Source: Aphis gossypii (lineage: Eukaryota > Arthropoda > Insecta > Hemiptera > Aphididae). From it: DNA of 64,000 bases. Position 1 is the stretch's first letter. Each line of letters begins with the position of its first letter. Both the position numbers and the translations under genes were made by a program. This document shows positions 1-10,600 of this stretch, one piece after another. The DNA is taken from NCBI RefSeq assembly GCF_020184175.1, contig NC_065533.1, forward strand, positions 7,400,695 to 7,464,694. Reading direction: 5' to 3'. The notes beneath the pieces were generated by a model. It worked only from the letters and a program-made list of their open reading frames with translations, did no database searches and had not been told where the DNA came from.

Positions 1-1366
1 CTGGTACCATGGTGACTTTATCTCCGAGAACAACATTATCACCAGTTGAACGCAGCTTATAAAACGGCATCACATACCACCAAGACCCTTCGTTACCATT
101 TGCGTCAAGGTAAACACGCATGGCATTTTTTTCTAATAGGGCAGGTAGGCGTTTGTTCACAGTCAAGTATTTATTGGATTTTAAATGTAGAAGCTGTAAT
201 GGTCAGAATGGTTGTAATATAGCTAATTAAAAATTGAAATAAATACATTTTGTAATATTGTTGTAACTTGTAGTATACCTGTACAACAGTACCATACTGA
301 ATTACAGTCCCCAACAGTTTACGATTCTCTGATTCATTCTGGCGCTTCTCTATCTCAGCAGCATGCTAAAAATGTGAGACAATCAAATTTGATATTCAAT
401 ACAGAAAATAAAATGTCAACAGCAAAATGTATAATTATTGATTCTATATAATATGGCAATTTATAAAGAAGTATAATAATGTAACACTTATTTAAAAAAA
501 TATATAGAATCAATATTAATATGTACAAGTGTTATGCATGCTATGCTTATCAATTTGTTAATTAATAAGTTTCACATGCTATCATAGTACATTATTTTTT
601 TATTCACTTTTTGCTAACATACCCAGTAATTTATATAATATATTATTATGTATATTATAATTGTTATATTATATTAATGATATTATCAAAAAATAAATTT
701 ATTAAGTATGTAGAAAATACTTACATGTAGACGCTTAATTAAAACAGTATCTGTAGCTATTGGAGGTCCTACTGTAGTCGTTGGTCCCAATGGTCCTATC
801 CCATGTGGAAATCCATTACCACCCAAACGCTGATGCTGTTGAAGCTGTTGTTGTTTGGCTGCTTTCCAAAATTGCTTTTGTGCCGAATATCGATTCATTG
901 GACACATCATAAAAAGGCAGTCTAAAGAAAATTTTTTAAAATAACCAATATAAACATCACTCGCGAATACAAAAATATTCTTATACTACTATATTATTAT
1001 TATATATACACACCTCGGAACTTTTTTGGTGGATTGTTTAGATCACCTGCCTCAGGACAAACAACAGCTCTATCATCCACCAAACTATTAATGAAAAAAA
1101 AGGAAAATACAACAATATATAATATAATGAGTATTAAAATATGATTTATATAATTACCCCAAGGTGCTGAGGAAACCTGACACACTGCCTTCTGAGTATA
1201 GAGATACCACATCTCCCAAGTGTAAAAAGCTACTGGCAGCTGAGGAAGATGAAGATGCAGCCGCTGCTGCTGCAGAGGAAGCAGCAGCTGCAGCCGCAGC
1301 AGCCGCCGCAGCTGCAGCAGCGGCTGACGACTGATGTCCGCCACCACCTCCTGGTGAAATCATCAT
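1..1366 (-). CDS. Itpr: Inositol 1,4,5-trisphosphate receptor, N-terminal part (5 coding exons, partial)
   Basis: ER calcium-release channel gated by IP3; only the first 252 residues lie in the window and the gene continues beyond base 1. Exons, in transcript order: 1158-1366, 1014-1084, 725-921, 279-365, 1-193; all introns are GT-AG and the phases (2,1,0,0) agree. The protein matches vertebrate and fly IP3 receptors nearly residue for residue: SSFLHLGDVVSLYSEGS, then LVDDR and PEAGDLNNPPKKFRD, CPMNRYSAQKQFWKAAK, NESENRKLLGTVIQYG, and LLHLKSNKYLTVNKRLPALL, which begins the first MIR region. This is the IP3-binding suppressor domain. Two features are unlike the usual protein: a Gly5/poly-Ala/poly-Ser leader before SSFLH, and a Gln-rich plus Gly/Pro insertion of about 30 residues after FWKAAK. 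The start is the double Met at 1361-1366, directly after a possible AG acceptor; an upstream start is not excluded. Confidence 0.96.
1195..1357 (-). repeat. Low-complexity Gly/Ala/Ser codon run in the IP3 receptor leader
   Basis: The first exon encodes five Gly, then about 15 Ala, two Ser, six Ala and five Ser before the conserved SSFLHLGD. The DNA is a GC-rich gcagc-type trinucleotide run in otherwise AT-rich sequence. Human and fly receptors start essentially at the SSFLH motif, so this leader is a lineage addition, probably grown by slippage. Confidence 0.85.
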
Positions 1367-2060
1367 CTTAATGACTTTTTTTGTTATATGTAATTTTTAA
1401 ACATGTGTTATCCACTTCCAATCGCACTGAATATGATATAATCCATTACAGTCTAGACTCAGTAACTGGAACTGTAAAATAACCATAAAAGTATAAAACA
1501 CAAGCTATTATTGTATTTTTAATAAAACCGTACACTACAACCCTAATCAATTGATCATTGTACACCAGTCGGAGCTGTTTTTCAATAATAATTAGTCGGG
1601 GAAAAAACAGATAGCTGAAAATGAATTGTAAGTCGGAAACAAAGTATTTTCTATTGAAATGCACACTATAGAACAATGCAAACAAGGTCTGCAAACGGTC
1701 GAATTGAAAGTTAATATTTCTTGTGACCATACGGGCTTTATAATAATCGTGCGAGGAAGACATATTATCATTACCATACAGTACCTAGTAATATTGTGAA
1801 CGGTTGCTAATAAATTTTTAGTAGTTACCTGTGCATGAAAAACCTGTAAGGTATTGCAATCGACTTGTATTTCGATTCTTATGGTCGTACAAAGGAGAGT
1901 TTTTTTTTTTTTTTGCACAATCGGTTAATTCCGTTTGTTTTTTATCGTTTCGGGAGCGTCAAACCGGCACAAAAAGTCCGATTCAAAGTCCATTGACGAG
2001 TCAACGAGCTCGCGCGTGAGCACGGTGCTCGGACGAGCGACCCCGGAACCACCACCGCAG
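1367..2060 (-). promoter_or_regulatory. Putative 5'UTR, 5'UTR intron and promoter of the IP3 receptor gene
   Basis: On the minus strand a good donor (CACAG|GTAACT, exon edge near base 1829) lies upstream of the coding start, and an AG sits directly before the first Met at 1367-1368. This suggests a 5'UTR exon from about 2050 down to 1829, then a 460-bp intron. GC content and CpG frequency rise sharply at 1960-2060, as expected for a promoter. No TATA box was recognised. Inferred only. Confidence 0.4.
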
Positions 2061-2271
2061 CCGGACTCAAGTCTGAGCAACAAGACCGTCGTCAGCCGCC
2101 GATGACGTCCACGTCGTAAGCAGCAATGGGCCGGAGGGCTTGGATATTCGACGGGTGGAAAACGGACGCAAATGTTGTACAGTTTATTATCGCAGGTACC
2201 TGTCGTAGTCTTGACACGATTAGATTAATATAATAATAAAACAAACGCACACACACGAAACAAATTAACAC

Positions 2272-2305
<34 letters not shown>

Positions 2306-2674
2306 GCACACACAGAAGAGAGAATTCGATGTATTAAAATCACGTTGACTGTGAGCTTAATACGCGTGCCGTCGAGACCGACGACCGTATAAGTTAGTTA
2401 TATAAAATATTAGGCGTTATGAATATTGCAGTACGGTGTTATTATGATTCACGTAATATTACATGTAAATATTATATATATATATGTGCGTACAGGTGTG
2501 TGTGTGAGTGTGATATCAGATGCCAATCGCTCGCCGACTTTATCAGGTTCGCAGTCCGACGGTAAGCGGCTGCAGCTGCCGCCTCCTCCGCCGAGTCGGC
2601 GACGTGGTTATCAATCGCTACTGTTATCATTAACGATATTGACCTACATACCAGCTTTACGACTTACTATTATT

Positions 2675-2707
<33 letters not shown>

Positions 2708-2770
2708 GTTGTAATTCGTTGCTCCGTAATTTTTTTTCACCGCCGAGAGCCGCACAGATCGACGGACAGC
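2061..2770. other. Divergent intergenic region with microsatellites
   Basis: Lies between the minus-strand IP3 receptor gene and the plus-strand exon at 2871. It holds a CA run (2284-2313), short AT and TG runs near 2475-2510, an ATT run (about 2683-2708) and a GC-rich patch at 2525-2610 containing a donor-like ACGGTAAGC, possibly a 5'UTR splice site. Open frames here are low-complexity translations of the repeats. Both neighbouring promoters probably share this stretch. Confidence 0.5.
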
Positions 2771-2870
2771 TAATGGATTGCAGCCGCGGATCGCAGAACG
2801 AGTACGGACCGGCGTTTCGGAGCGTAAAATCCACAAAAAAGAAACTCCGCGACGGTCACGACCAGACATA

Positions 2871-3013
2871 ATGATCTGGTACGTCGTCGCGGCGTTTATA
2901 GCGATGACATTGACGTTTGTTTATTTGCTGTACGAGCAGCCGATAAGGACGGCGGCGGCGGCAGCGGTGACGACGAGTAGTACAAACAAACCGGTCAACA
3001 AGAGTCACGTTAT
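2871..3013 (+). CDS. First coding exon with N-terminal membrane anchor; candidate 3-ketodihydrosphingosine reductase exon 1
   Basis: ATG at 2871 opens 47 codons ending in phase 2 at a strong donor (GTTAT|GTAAGTG). Residues 2-21 are a clear hydrophobic helix (IWYVVAAFIAMTLTFVYLLY), followed by a short Ala/Thr/Ser linker and PVNKSHV. Known family pattern: KDSR, the ER short-chain dehydrogenase of sphingolipid synthesis, has an N-terminal anchor, a short linker and then HV(V/I)VTGGSSGIG. Here the split codon AT- would give Ile/Met exactly where that motif should begin. No second exon carrying the Rossmann glycine motif was found nearby, so identity is a guess. Alternative: the phase is also compatible with the ACTMAP-like exon at 4634, which would make this the N-terminus of that protein. 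Real exon: fairly likely; name: weak. Confidence 0.45.
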
Positions 3014-4633
3014 GTAAGTGTAAAACTGGTGTGAGCGGTGCGCGCAGCCCATCCGAAATTGGGAATACTAACATTTTGTGCGGGCGATCCGAGATAATGC
3101 CCGACATCGGATTTCGTGTGAGCGTGTCGGGATGTCTGTCTGTTTGTCTGTTTGTTTTATTCGCCTGTTATCTGAATTGTTAAAGGTCGACGCGTTATTT
3201 ATGACGGAGCGATACGTGTTTGGGTACACACGACTAACGCTGCAGTGTCCCGTCGTCACCTGCCGCCGCAACCTCCGCCACCGACTCTGCGACGTACCTA
3301 CGTGAAAATAATAACGCAGCAATCGGCAGCAGCAGCTATAACCACGACGTTATGTACATTAGCGATAATGACGTAATCGTTCGTGCTTTGTAACATCGCA
3401 TTAATAATGTAATGACAATAATATCGTAGTGAGAAAAAAATATATCGTCCTAATAATTATAGTAGTTTATTATTATGTCGTACGTAAAATATACGTACAA
3501 TATAATATAATATATTGTTATCGTGATACTATGTTATCACCGTTATCGAAATGCGCCGCCCGCCAGTGTGGTGTGATAACCGTATCGGCGATGAGCGGGG
3601 GTTACGCGCGGAGGCGATCGCAGCTGTCCCGGTCTGTTGGTGGAGGTTGTAACGTCAGGGTTGGCGGCACCGCTTTGCCGTATCGGCGGTCACTATCGAT
3701 CACTTTTCGTTCACTATCGAATGCAATTCGATAGTTTCCTCGGAAAATGCCGACGATTTTATTATTAACATTGCGACTGGATTTCAACAATCAGCGGTCA
3801 CAATGAAATGTGTCACATTTAACATTTTGATCGTTAACCACAGAAACCGAATAGGTATTTTAACGCATATTGTGCTTATACATAAATTTTTTGAATCGAA
3901 ACACATTATTTATCATTAAAACGATCCACGGTTCGCCGATTTTTTGACATGGTCTGATATTGTTTGTCGATTTTTATGACTATCGAATTTTTCTGTTGGC
4001 ACTTCTTATCGAATTTTTCGATAGAACGATTCGATTGTGCCCTAGCGGCATGCTGGCCGCTGGGCCGTTGAATCTTAGCCGACAGAAGTCATTCGAATCG
4101 TCCGCGTTGCACAAGCTGCTTGTGCGGTACTTTCATTCTTTCTTCTCTTGTACGTAATTTTCCCGCCGAAATTATTTTCCCGCTCCAATTATGTATTCCG
4201 AGTAAGTGCGTGTGATCGCTGGTGCAATCTTATTACTAATTTCTGTGTCGACCACAATCGTTTACGCTGGAAAGGGCCGTGTCCCTCGATCGTATCGTAT
4301 TTTTTACGTTTACGCTTCGGTATCGTTTCGATTCGTGGAGGTTGGTCGTCGATTTCGTTGTTCCGTATTCACCCTCTGCCTGGGTGCTGTTTCGCGCCAT
4401 TTTTAACGGCCTGTACTCGTGCCACGCTCACCTTTCGCGGATATCTGCCAACCGACGACGTCGCACCTAATACCTGCCGTTTTTCCATGTAGGCACTTGT
4501 GTTGAAAATTGAATCGCACATAATTTTTAAACATTGATACCACCGTTAATAATTACGAAAAATATCAATACCGTTGTATGTAATCACTAATACCGATACT
4601 ATCCACTACGTATCGGTAATAACTATTGTTTAG
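3014..4633. other. Non-coding region before the ACTMAP-like exon, with clustered TATCG motifs
   Basis: Either intergenic sequence plus promoter of the ACTMAP-like gene, or an intron of a transcript starting at 2871. From 3530 to 4620 the pentamer TATCG/CGATA occurs more than a dozen times, including ACTATCGATC near 3690 and facing copies around 3713-3734. In flies such motifs bind DREF and BEAF-32 in promoters and insulators; that link is inference. Base composition is less AT-rich than the rest of the window. The open frames at 4148-4492 match nothing I recognise. Confidence 0.35.
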
Positions 4634-7600
4634 ATACCGAAATAAAACTGCTTCGTATTACTATAATAGGCACAAAAGACCTGAAGACGGAGCCCTTACC
4701 AAGGCTAGACGACGGTTGTCAGTCACTACCTGGGCTACACCGATCATCGTTACACAGACCTCTGCCGGAGCTACTTCCGTTGCAAGCAAGACTGGCAACG
4801 AATCGACCTCCACCCAGACTCTACCGGATATTATCACAGGAACCAGTACATCAGTTGCCACAGAGATCAGTATTTCGGCCACCGCCCGAACTACACAGGT
4901 TACCCACTGGACTTTCACAAACACCTCCACTTTCGCCATCTCAACCACCGCAGCTACCGACACAGTAAGTATGGTTAAGCCGTTTGTTTACAACGAAGAT
5001 AACAGAAAGCGAGAACGTAGGGAACAAATGGAAGCTAGACAGCAGAGATTATCTAGGTTGAATTTAGATGACCTTGAGCTTACGGCGTATAACGATTATC
5101 GCCGTCGATACGGCCTCCATGTCATGCAAAGCCAACAGTGGTTACTCCGGGATCTGGGCCAACGACCGTTTGCATTATGCGATAGAATGATAGGACAGAT
5201 TCATACTCCATTATTTACCGTTTTGTTACTTCCTAATAACCTTGACGTGGACACAAAATATGAGCTTTTGTTCTGCGGTCCACTTAATACAAACCGTAGT
5301 TTACTAATCAACATCCATGCTGACAACCCTACATCAATGTTGATCGAACGCATTAACCAAATGGGAAATTTCGTAGTCAGCGACCAAGAGACTATAGACG
5401 CGATAGAATGGTTGAAGAACATGCTGTCCTCATCGGATGCTAACAACTGGATCTTATTGATTGTAATAATTGCCACGATGAACCCGCATCCGGAGGACAC
5501 ATCTGTTGCTCTTTCTTTCTGTTGCAATCCGGGCAGGTTATCGATCAAACAGGCCACGCGCATGTTGGCGGGCCCCCGTGGTATAGTACATGGTTGGGGT
5601 GGTACAATGCCGAACATAGCTAACGCGTTAGAAAAATACGGTAACATGTCGTCGTTCTTATGGTCAAAAAAATGTGCCATCGACGCTGGAACGGACGGAA
5701 GCAGTTCGTTCGATTCGAATTCTGTCGATTATGAGACCAGCAGTTTGAAAAGTGGACCGCGAGGTGTGGCTGCTGGACGTCCACCGGTCACTGGTATGTC
5801 GTCGTTGAGCGAAACGTCGAGCGTGAAGACCAGCGATGACGAGTTGAACACGACGGAGAACCCTGATGATGCAGACGGATGTTTCAGACTTAAGAGATTC
5901 AAGGCTTATATGAAACGGTCAGCCACCGAACGACGTGAGCGCCGAGCCATGAGACGGGCAAGACGCGAGACACGCAAAGAATATAACTGCGAACGCCGTC
6001 AGAATGACCCTGCCTACAATATGGAGGCCAGGCGAGCTGAGATATTGTCTGCCGAGCGTTTGCGCAACGAGAGCCGTTCTCGAGAACTGTTAAATGCCGA
6101 ACGGAAAACGGAACGCGTTTTGCAATGGTGCCAGTCCCAGCAAGCCATATTGGCTGGCGATTACCCAATGACACCAAGTGACGAAAGAATTGACAGAAGA
6201 CTAAAAAATTTGAGACAAACTCTTCGCAATGAAATATCTTACACTTGGAAGCTGTTTTATGAAGACAAAATGATCGCAAAAGCGTCACGCGAAGGAATTG
6301 ACCATATGGGTTTCCACTGCTGGATAACGCCAACTCGATGGATTCCACAAAATGGCCCAAAGTGAGTTTATATTATACATATTATAAAACTTAATTACTC
6401 GTAAAAGCAAGGCCGTAACTGAAAAAAAAATCGGGAAGGGAGGTTCAACATTTTTTTAAATATAGATACTGAACACTTAATACTTTGAAATTTGATTATT
6501 ATCGTTATTAAAAACATGAATCGTCATTATAATATTCAATTTACATAATATAGTTAATTGTTTAATAATAAAAAAATATTTCCAATTTTAAAATAATCGG
6601 GGGGGGGGGGTCCGCTTCCTCATTACTTACGGCCTTGTGTATTAATAATATTTAATAATAATAATACTAATCATATAATATTTAAATCTACATCTTCTTA
6701 AGGGCAACTTAAATAATTTATTTGGATAATTAGTTCTGGGTATATTCAAGTGTTCAAATATTATTTAGAAATTAAATAAACGTGCGAATGCTTGTAACCG
6801 TTAATATGGGTAAATTGTATATACGATTGTTAAATAGTTCAGGTAAAATTAATTTGAAAACTATGTAGGTACCACATTTTCAGGTTATAGATTACTTATA
6901 ATAATATTATTTCATATCATAAAATTGTATTAACTTATGTACGTTAATACTAACTGTAAATATGATATGAAGACGAATGTCACATGTCATATTGACTGAT
7001 GAATATTGATAACGAAAGAAATGTTTAGTGATTAATAATAATTTATTTTAAAACTATTCTTACTCAACTATAAAAATACTAATCACTAAATCGAACTTAC
7101 CGTAAAAATACAAGTACATATTAATATAAAATTAAATGTGTTAACTGTAAAATATTACAGTTTTCAACCGATATGATTCTACAAATTTTGAAATTTAGAT
7201 ATATATATTTTTAAAAACACAATCATTAGGGTTAGGTTATTGTTGTTTATGTTATGGTTTCCAGTAAATTCAAGTGCAAGACCCTGTTAAATTTTTTCAT
7301 AATTATGTAGACAAATAGTTGAAAATTAAGCTTTATTATGTATATAATTATCTCACCAAAAACACATCGTTATAACTCCGTGTAAACAAAGCCAAGTTAA
7401 AAAAAATACATTTAGTAAAAATTAAATCATTAAGAGACGTGATATAATATGGAAACGAAGTAAAATGCCATTTTATAATATTACAAATACGTCGTCATAG
7501 GTATTAAATTTTCAACTCTTAGCTACTTATGCAAAATTGAAAATTTTATATGAATTATACCTACAAAATAATTTGCAAATATTTATGATTTTGACGAATT

Positions 7601-10600
7601 TTTGTCAATATTTGAACTTCAAATGCTAATAACAAAAAATGTGTCAACGTATTCTTATAATTTTTTAAGCACTATAAGAATAACTAATTAGAAACTTTGT
7701 ATTAAATTTTCAAGTATTTTGATTCGGCTAAAAAAATTTTATCGACACTTAAAAAAAAATTCTCATAAATATCGAAAATTTCAGTGGTCTATAAATAACT
7801 CTAAAAAAGTCAACATTTTTTGAAAATTTACTGTATATAACATAAACATTTGGTGAAAATTTCAAGTATTTACATTTATTAATTTTTGAGTTAAAGTAAA
7901 ATAAAATTTCGAATTTGTCAAAAACTGGTTTTGCGTAAAAATTCCTGTTTTTCTGTTACTTTTTTTAGGGTTTTTCCTGATGCTTTGGAAAACTATTGGA
8001 ATTTTTTTATTTTTGACCCCCCAAAGTACCAACTAGATTCACTTTCCTATCAGAGACGGGGCTGAGTCTAAAAATCGAAGCACTTTTACTGCTCCAAAAT
8101 GTAATGACAGACACAAAAAAGAGCATATATCATTTTAAAGTCAATACATTCATCACTTCGTTCAGAATCTAAAAATAAAATAGATATAGATATAATATGC
8201 ATTTGTTGAGAAGTTCATTTATAAGTTGTTTTTTTAAAACTTCAAACTTCTAAGTTATTTATAGGTATTAGGTACAAATATTTCTTTAAATAAGTTAATA
8301 TTTCGATTGTTGTCAAAAAAAGTTTGAAAATGTAATACAAAAATCTTCATAATCTGCAGTAGTAGGTACATAATATAATAATTTTAAAATATCAGTAATT
8401 TGAGTACACAGTTTAAAATTGTTTTACACACTTTTTAATTTAAAATTTTGAATTATTTGGATATTTAATTAATAACACCGATTTTCTTTTATCGATTTGG
8501 TTATTTAATTTTATTTTTAATACATTTAACATTATTTTACAATGAGAATTAAAATTTTTTTTCATCACGAGTATCATAATTTTTTATAAATACACAATGT
8601 AATTTTCAAAATATTTGGATTAATGGTATGTTAATATATTGTATTACTAATTTATGTATTTATCTTATTATTCACTTCCTGCGCAACTAGGTCTTATTTT
8701 TAGGTGGGTGGGAGGGAGAAGTGATAAACAATATAAAATGTTATTCATTTTCATTCACTTACCACCACCATTAATGTCGGAACTAAGAAAGAATGAGTAA
8801 AAAATTGATAAGTAGTTTTAAATAAACTAATTCTTTTTTAACAAACAAAAAAATACATCTAATAAATACTTGTAGGTATAAATGTATAACACTCGTAAAT
8901 ACTAGTAAGCCATTCTTGACTACTGGTCGAAAAATGTAGGTAGATCATTCACTACCATATACTGTTAATTCCAAACAGTTAATTTTCATACAGGGAAGAG
9001 AGCAGATAAGAAATAATGAAATAAATGTATTAATAATGAATATTTAGGAGCTTATATAGTTATATGTATTGATGTGTTTATACTTTATAGTCTTATAGAC
9101 GTAGTATAGTATAACCGTTTAAGTCGATACTCGATAAATCTATGATTAGTATCACTGTTGTTTCTATAAATACGTCATGATCATATACTATATCGTTTTA
9201 AAACAAATAACAAAAGGTTATAAATTCATGTACTTACTACTTATATATATTAAAACTCGTTTGTACAAAACTATATTATATTGTATATTATATACCTAGA
9301 AAGTTAACTTTTATTACAACCCACCATTTATGTTATATTTTTTTTAACTGTAAGCATAATACGATCTGAAAAAAGTTGTATGGTGTTCATAATTATTGTT
9401 TTGTTTTTGGTTTCGTACCCAAAAAACTACTAAATACAGATGCATTAAGACTGCGTAAGATCTTTTTTCACTATTAAAATTGCATAGGTTCTGCCCATAG
9501 AACTTTTACTAATAGATTGGCCTTTTGTACACGTAAAACGGTTATAGATATAGAGGTCAGAGGGCGCTCTTCGCGTGTGACTATTGTGACTGCACAATAG
9601 TTTTATTAATATAATTAATATTATATTATTACATATAATGACAACACAGATTGACAGATGTATATGGTCATGTTATTATCCTGTACATTACTGCAGTATG
9701 TCTGACCGGTTAATACTACAGCAGTACAGCTACTCTATAAGGCCTAGGAAAGGCCAGTCGATTAGTAAAAGCTAGGTCTATGGTTTTACCTACCAAATTT
9801 AGTGTAACGCTACTATTTTTCGTAATCTTGAAAACGTGTATAATAAATGATTAAATGAAATTGTTACTTATCTTTGATAAGTTTCATAAACATTACTGTA
9901 AATATTATTCCCAATGTAATACTTTTTGATACACTAAATACATAATACTATAAAAAACAGGTAGGTAGATGTAGATTAGAGTTAATATTGTTTATTATAA
10001 TAGATTTTTTGACGTGTCGCACTTCGGTATCGTTATATTAGTATACGGCCGACTGTCGTTATAAAATAAGTTACGGGTACCTATATTAGTGTTGAGGGAG
10101 TAATAGTGCAGTGTTAGCGGTATAACTTAATACTTTATCTAACCAGGGAGAATTTATTAAAAATAATAATATCCGATATCCGAACGTGGTATAGAGAATT
10201 GGCTATGGTTTCTTTGCATAAATATCGTTTCATTATCATTTATCGTAAACTGATTTTTAAATGGTTCTATAAAATTTTCAAGTAAAACTTGTTATGCCAG
10301 CATTTTAACTGATGTCAATAAGTTCCTAGTTAAAATACGGCATTCGGCGAGCGTATAGGTAATCATAGCTGTGTTTAACAGCTCAACAAATTTATTGTTA
10401 AGGTCTCTAAAAAAATTACAAAAGAAAACATCATTGATTCAATTTTGATCGGACCAAGCAAAATTTTACAAAAAAAATTACTGACAAATTTAAATACAGA
10501 TATTGTACATTTTTTCTGTACAGAAAGTCATTTAGGTACACGACAACGTGAAAAAACTTTGCTGTATATCGAACATTTTTTGATAAAAATTAATAAGTGC

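Noticed and set aside
2092..2343. Minus-strand Cys/Val-rich frame
   Set aside because: It is the translation of a CA microsatellite.
4780..4968. Proline-rich open frame (RPPPRLYRILSQEPV...) overlapping the ACTMAP-like exon
   Set aside because: It lies in another phase inside a long open exon and ends at 4968; the Thr/Ser-rich main frame continues through and carries the domain matches. The resemblance to ACTMAP's proline-rich leader is probably chance.
5201..6360. Two long minus-strand open frames (159 and 153 codons) opposite the ACTMAP-like exon
   Set aside because: They are antisense shadows of a real exon; no homology or splice support.
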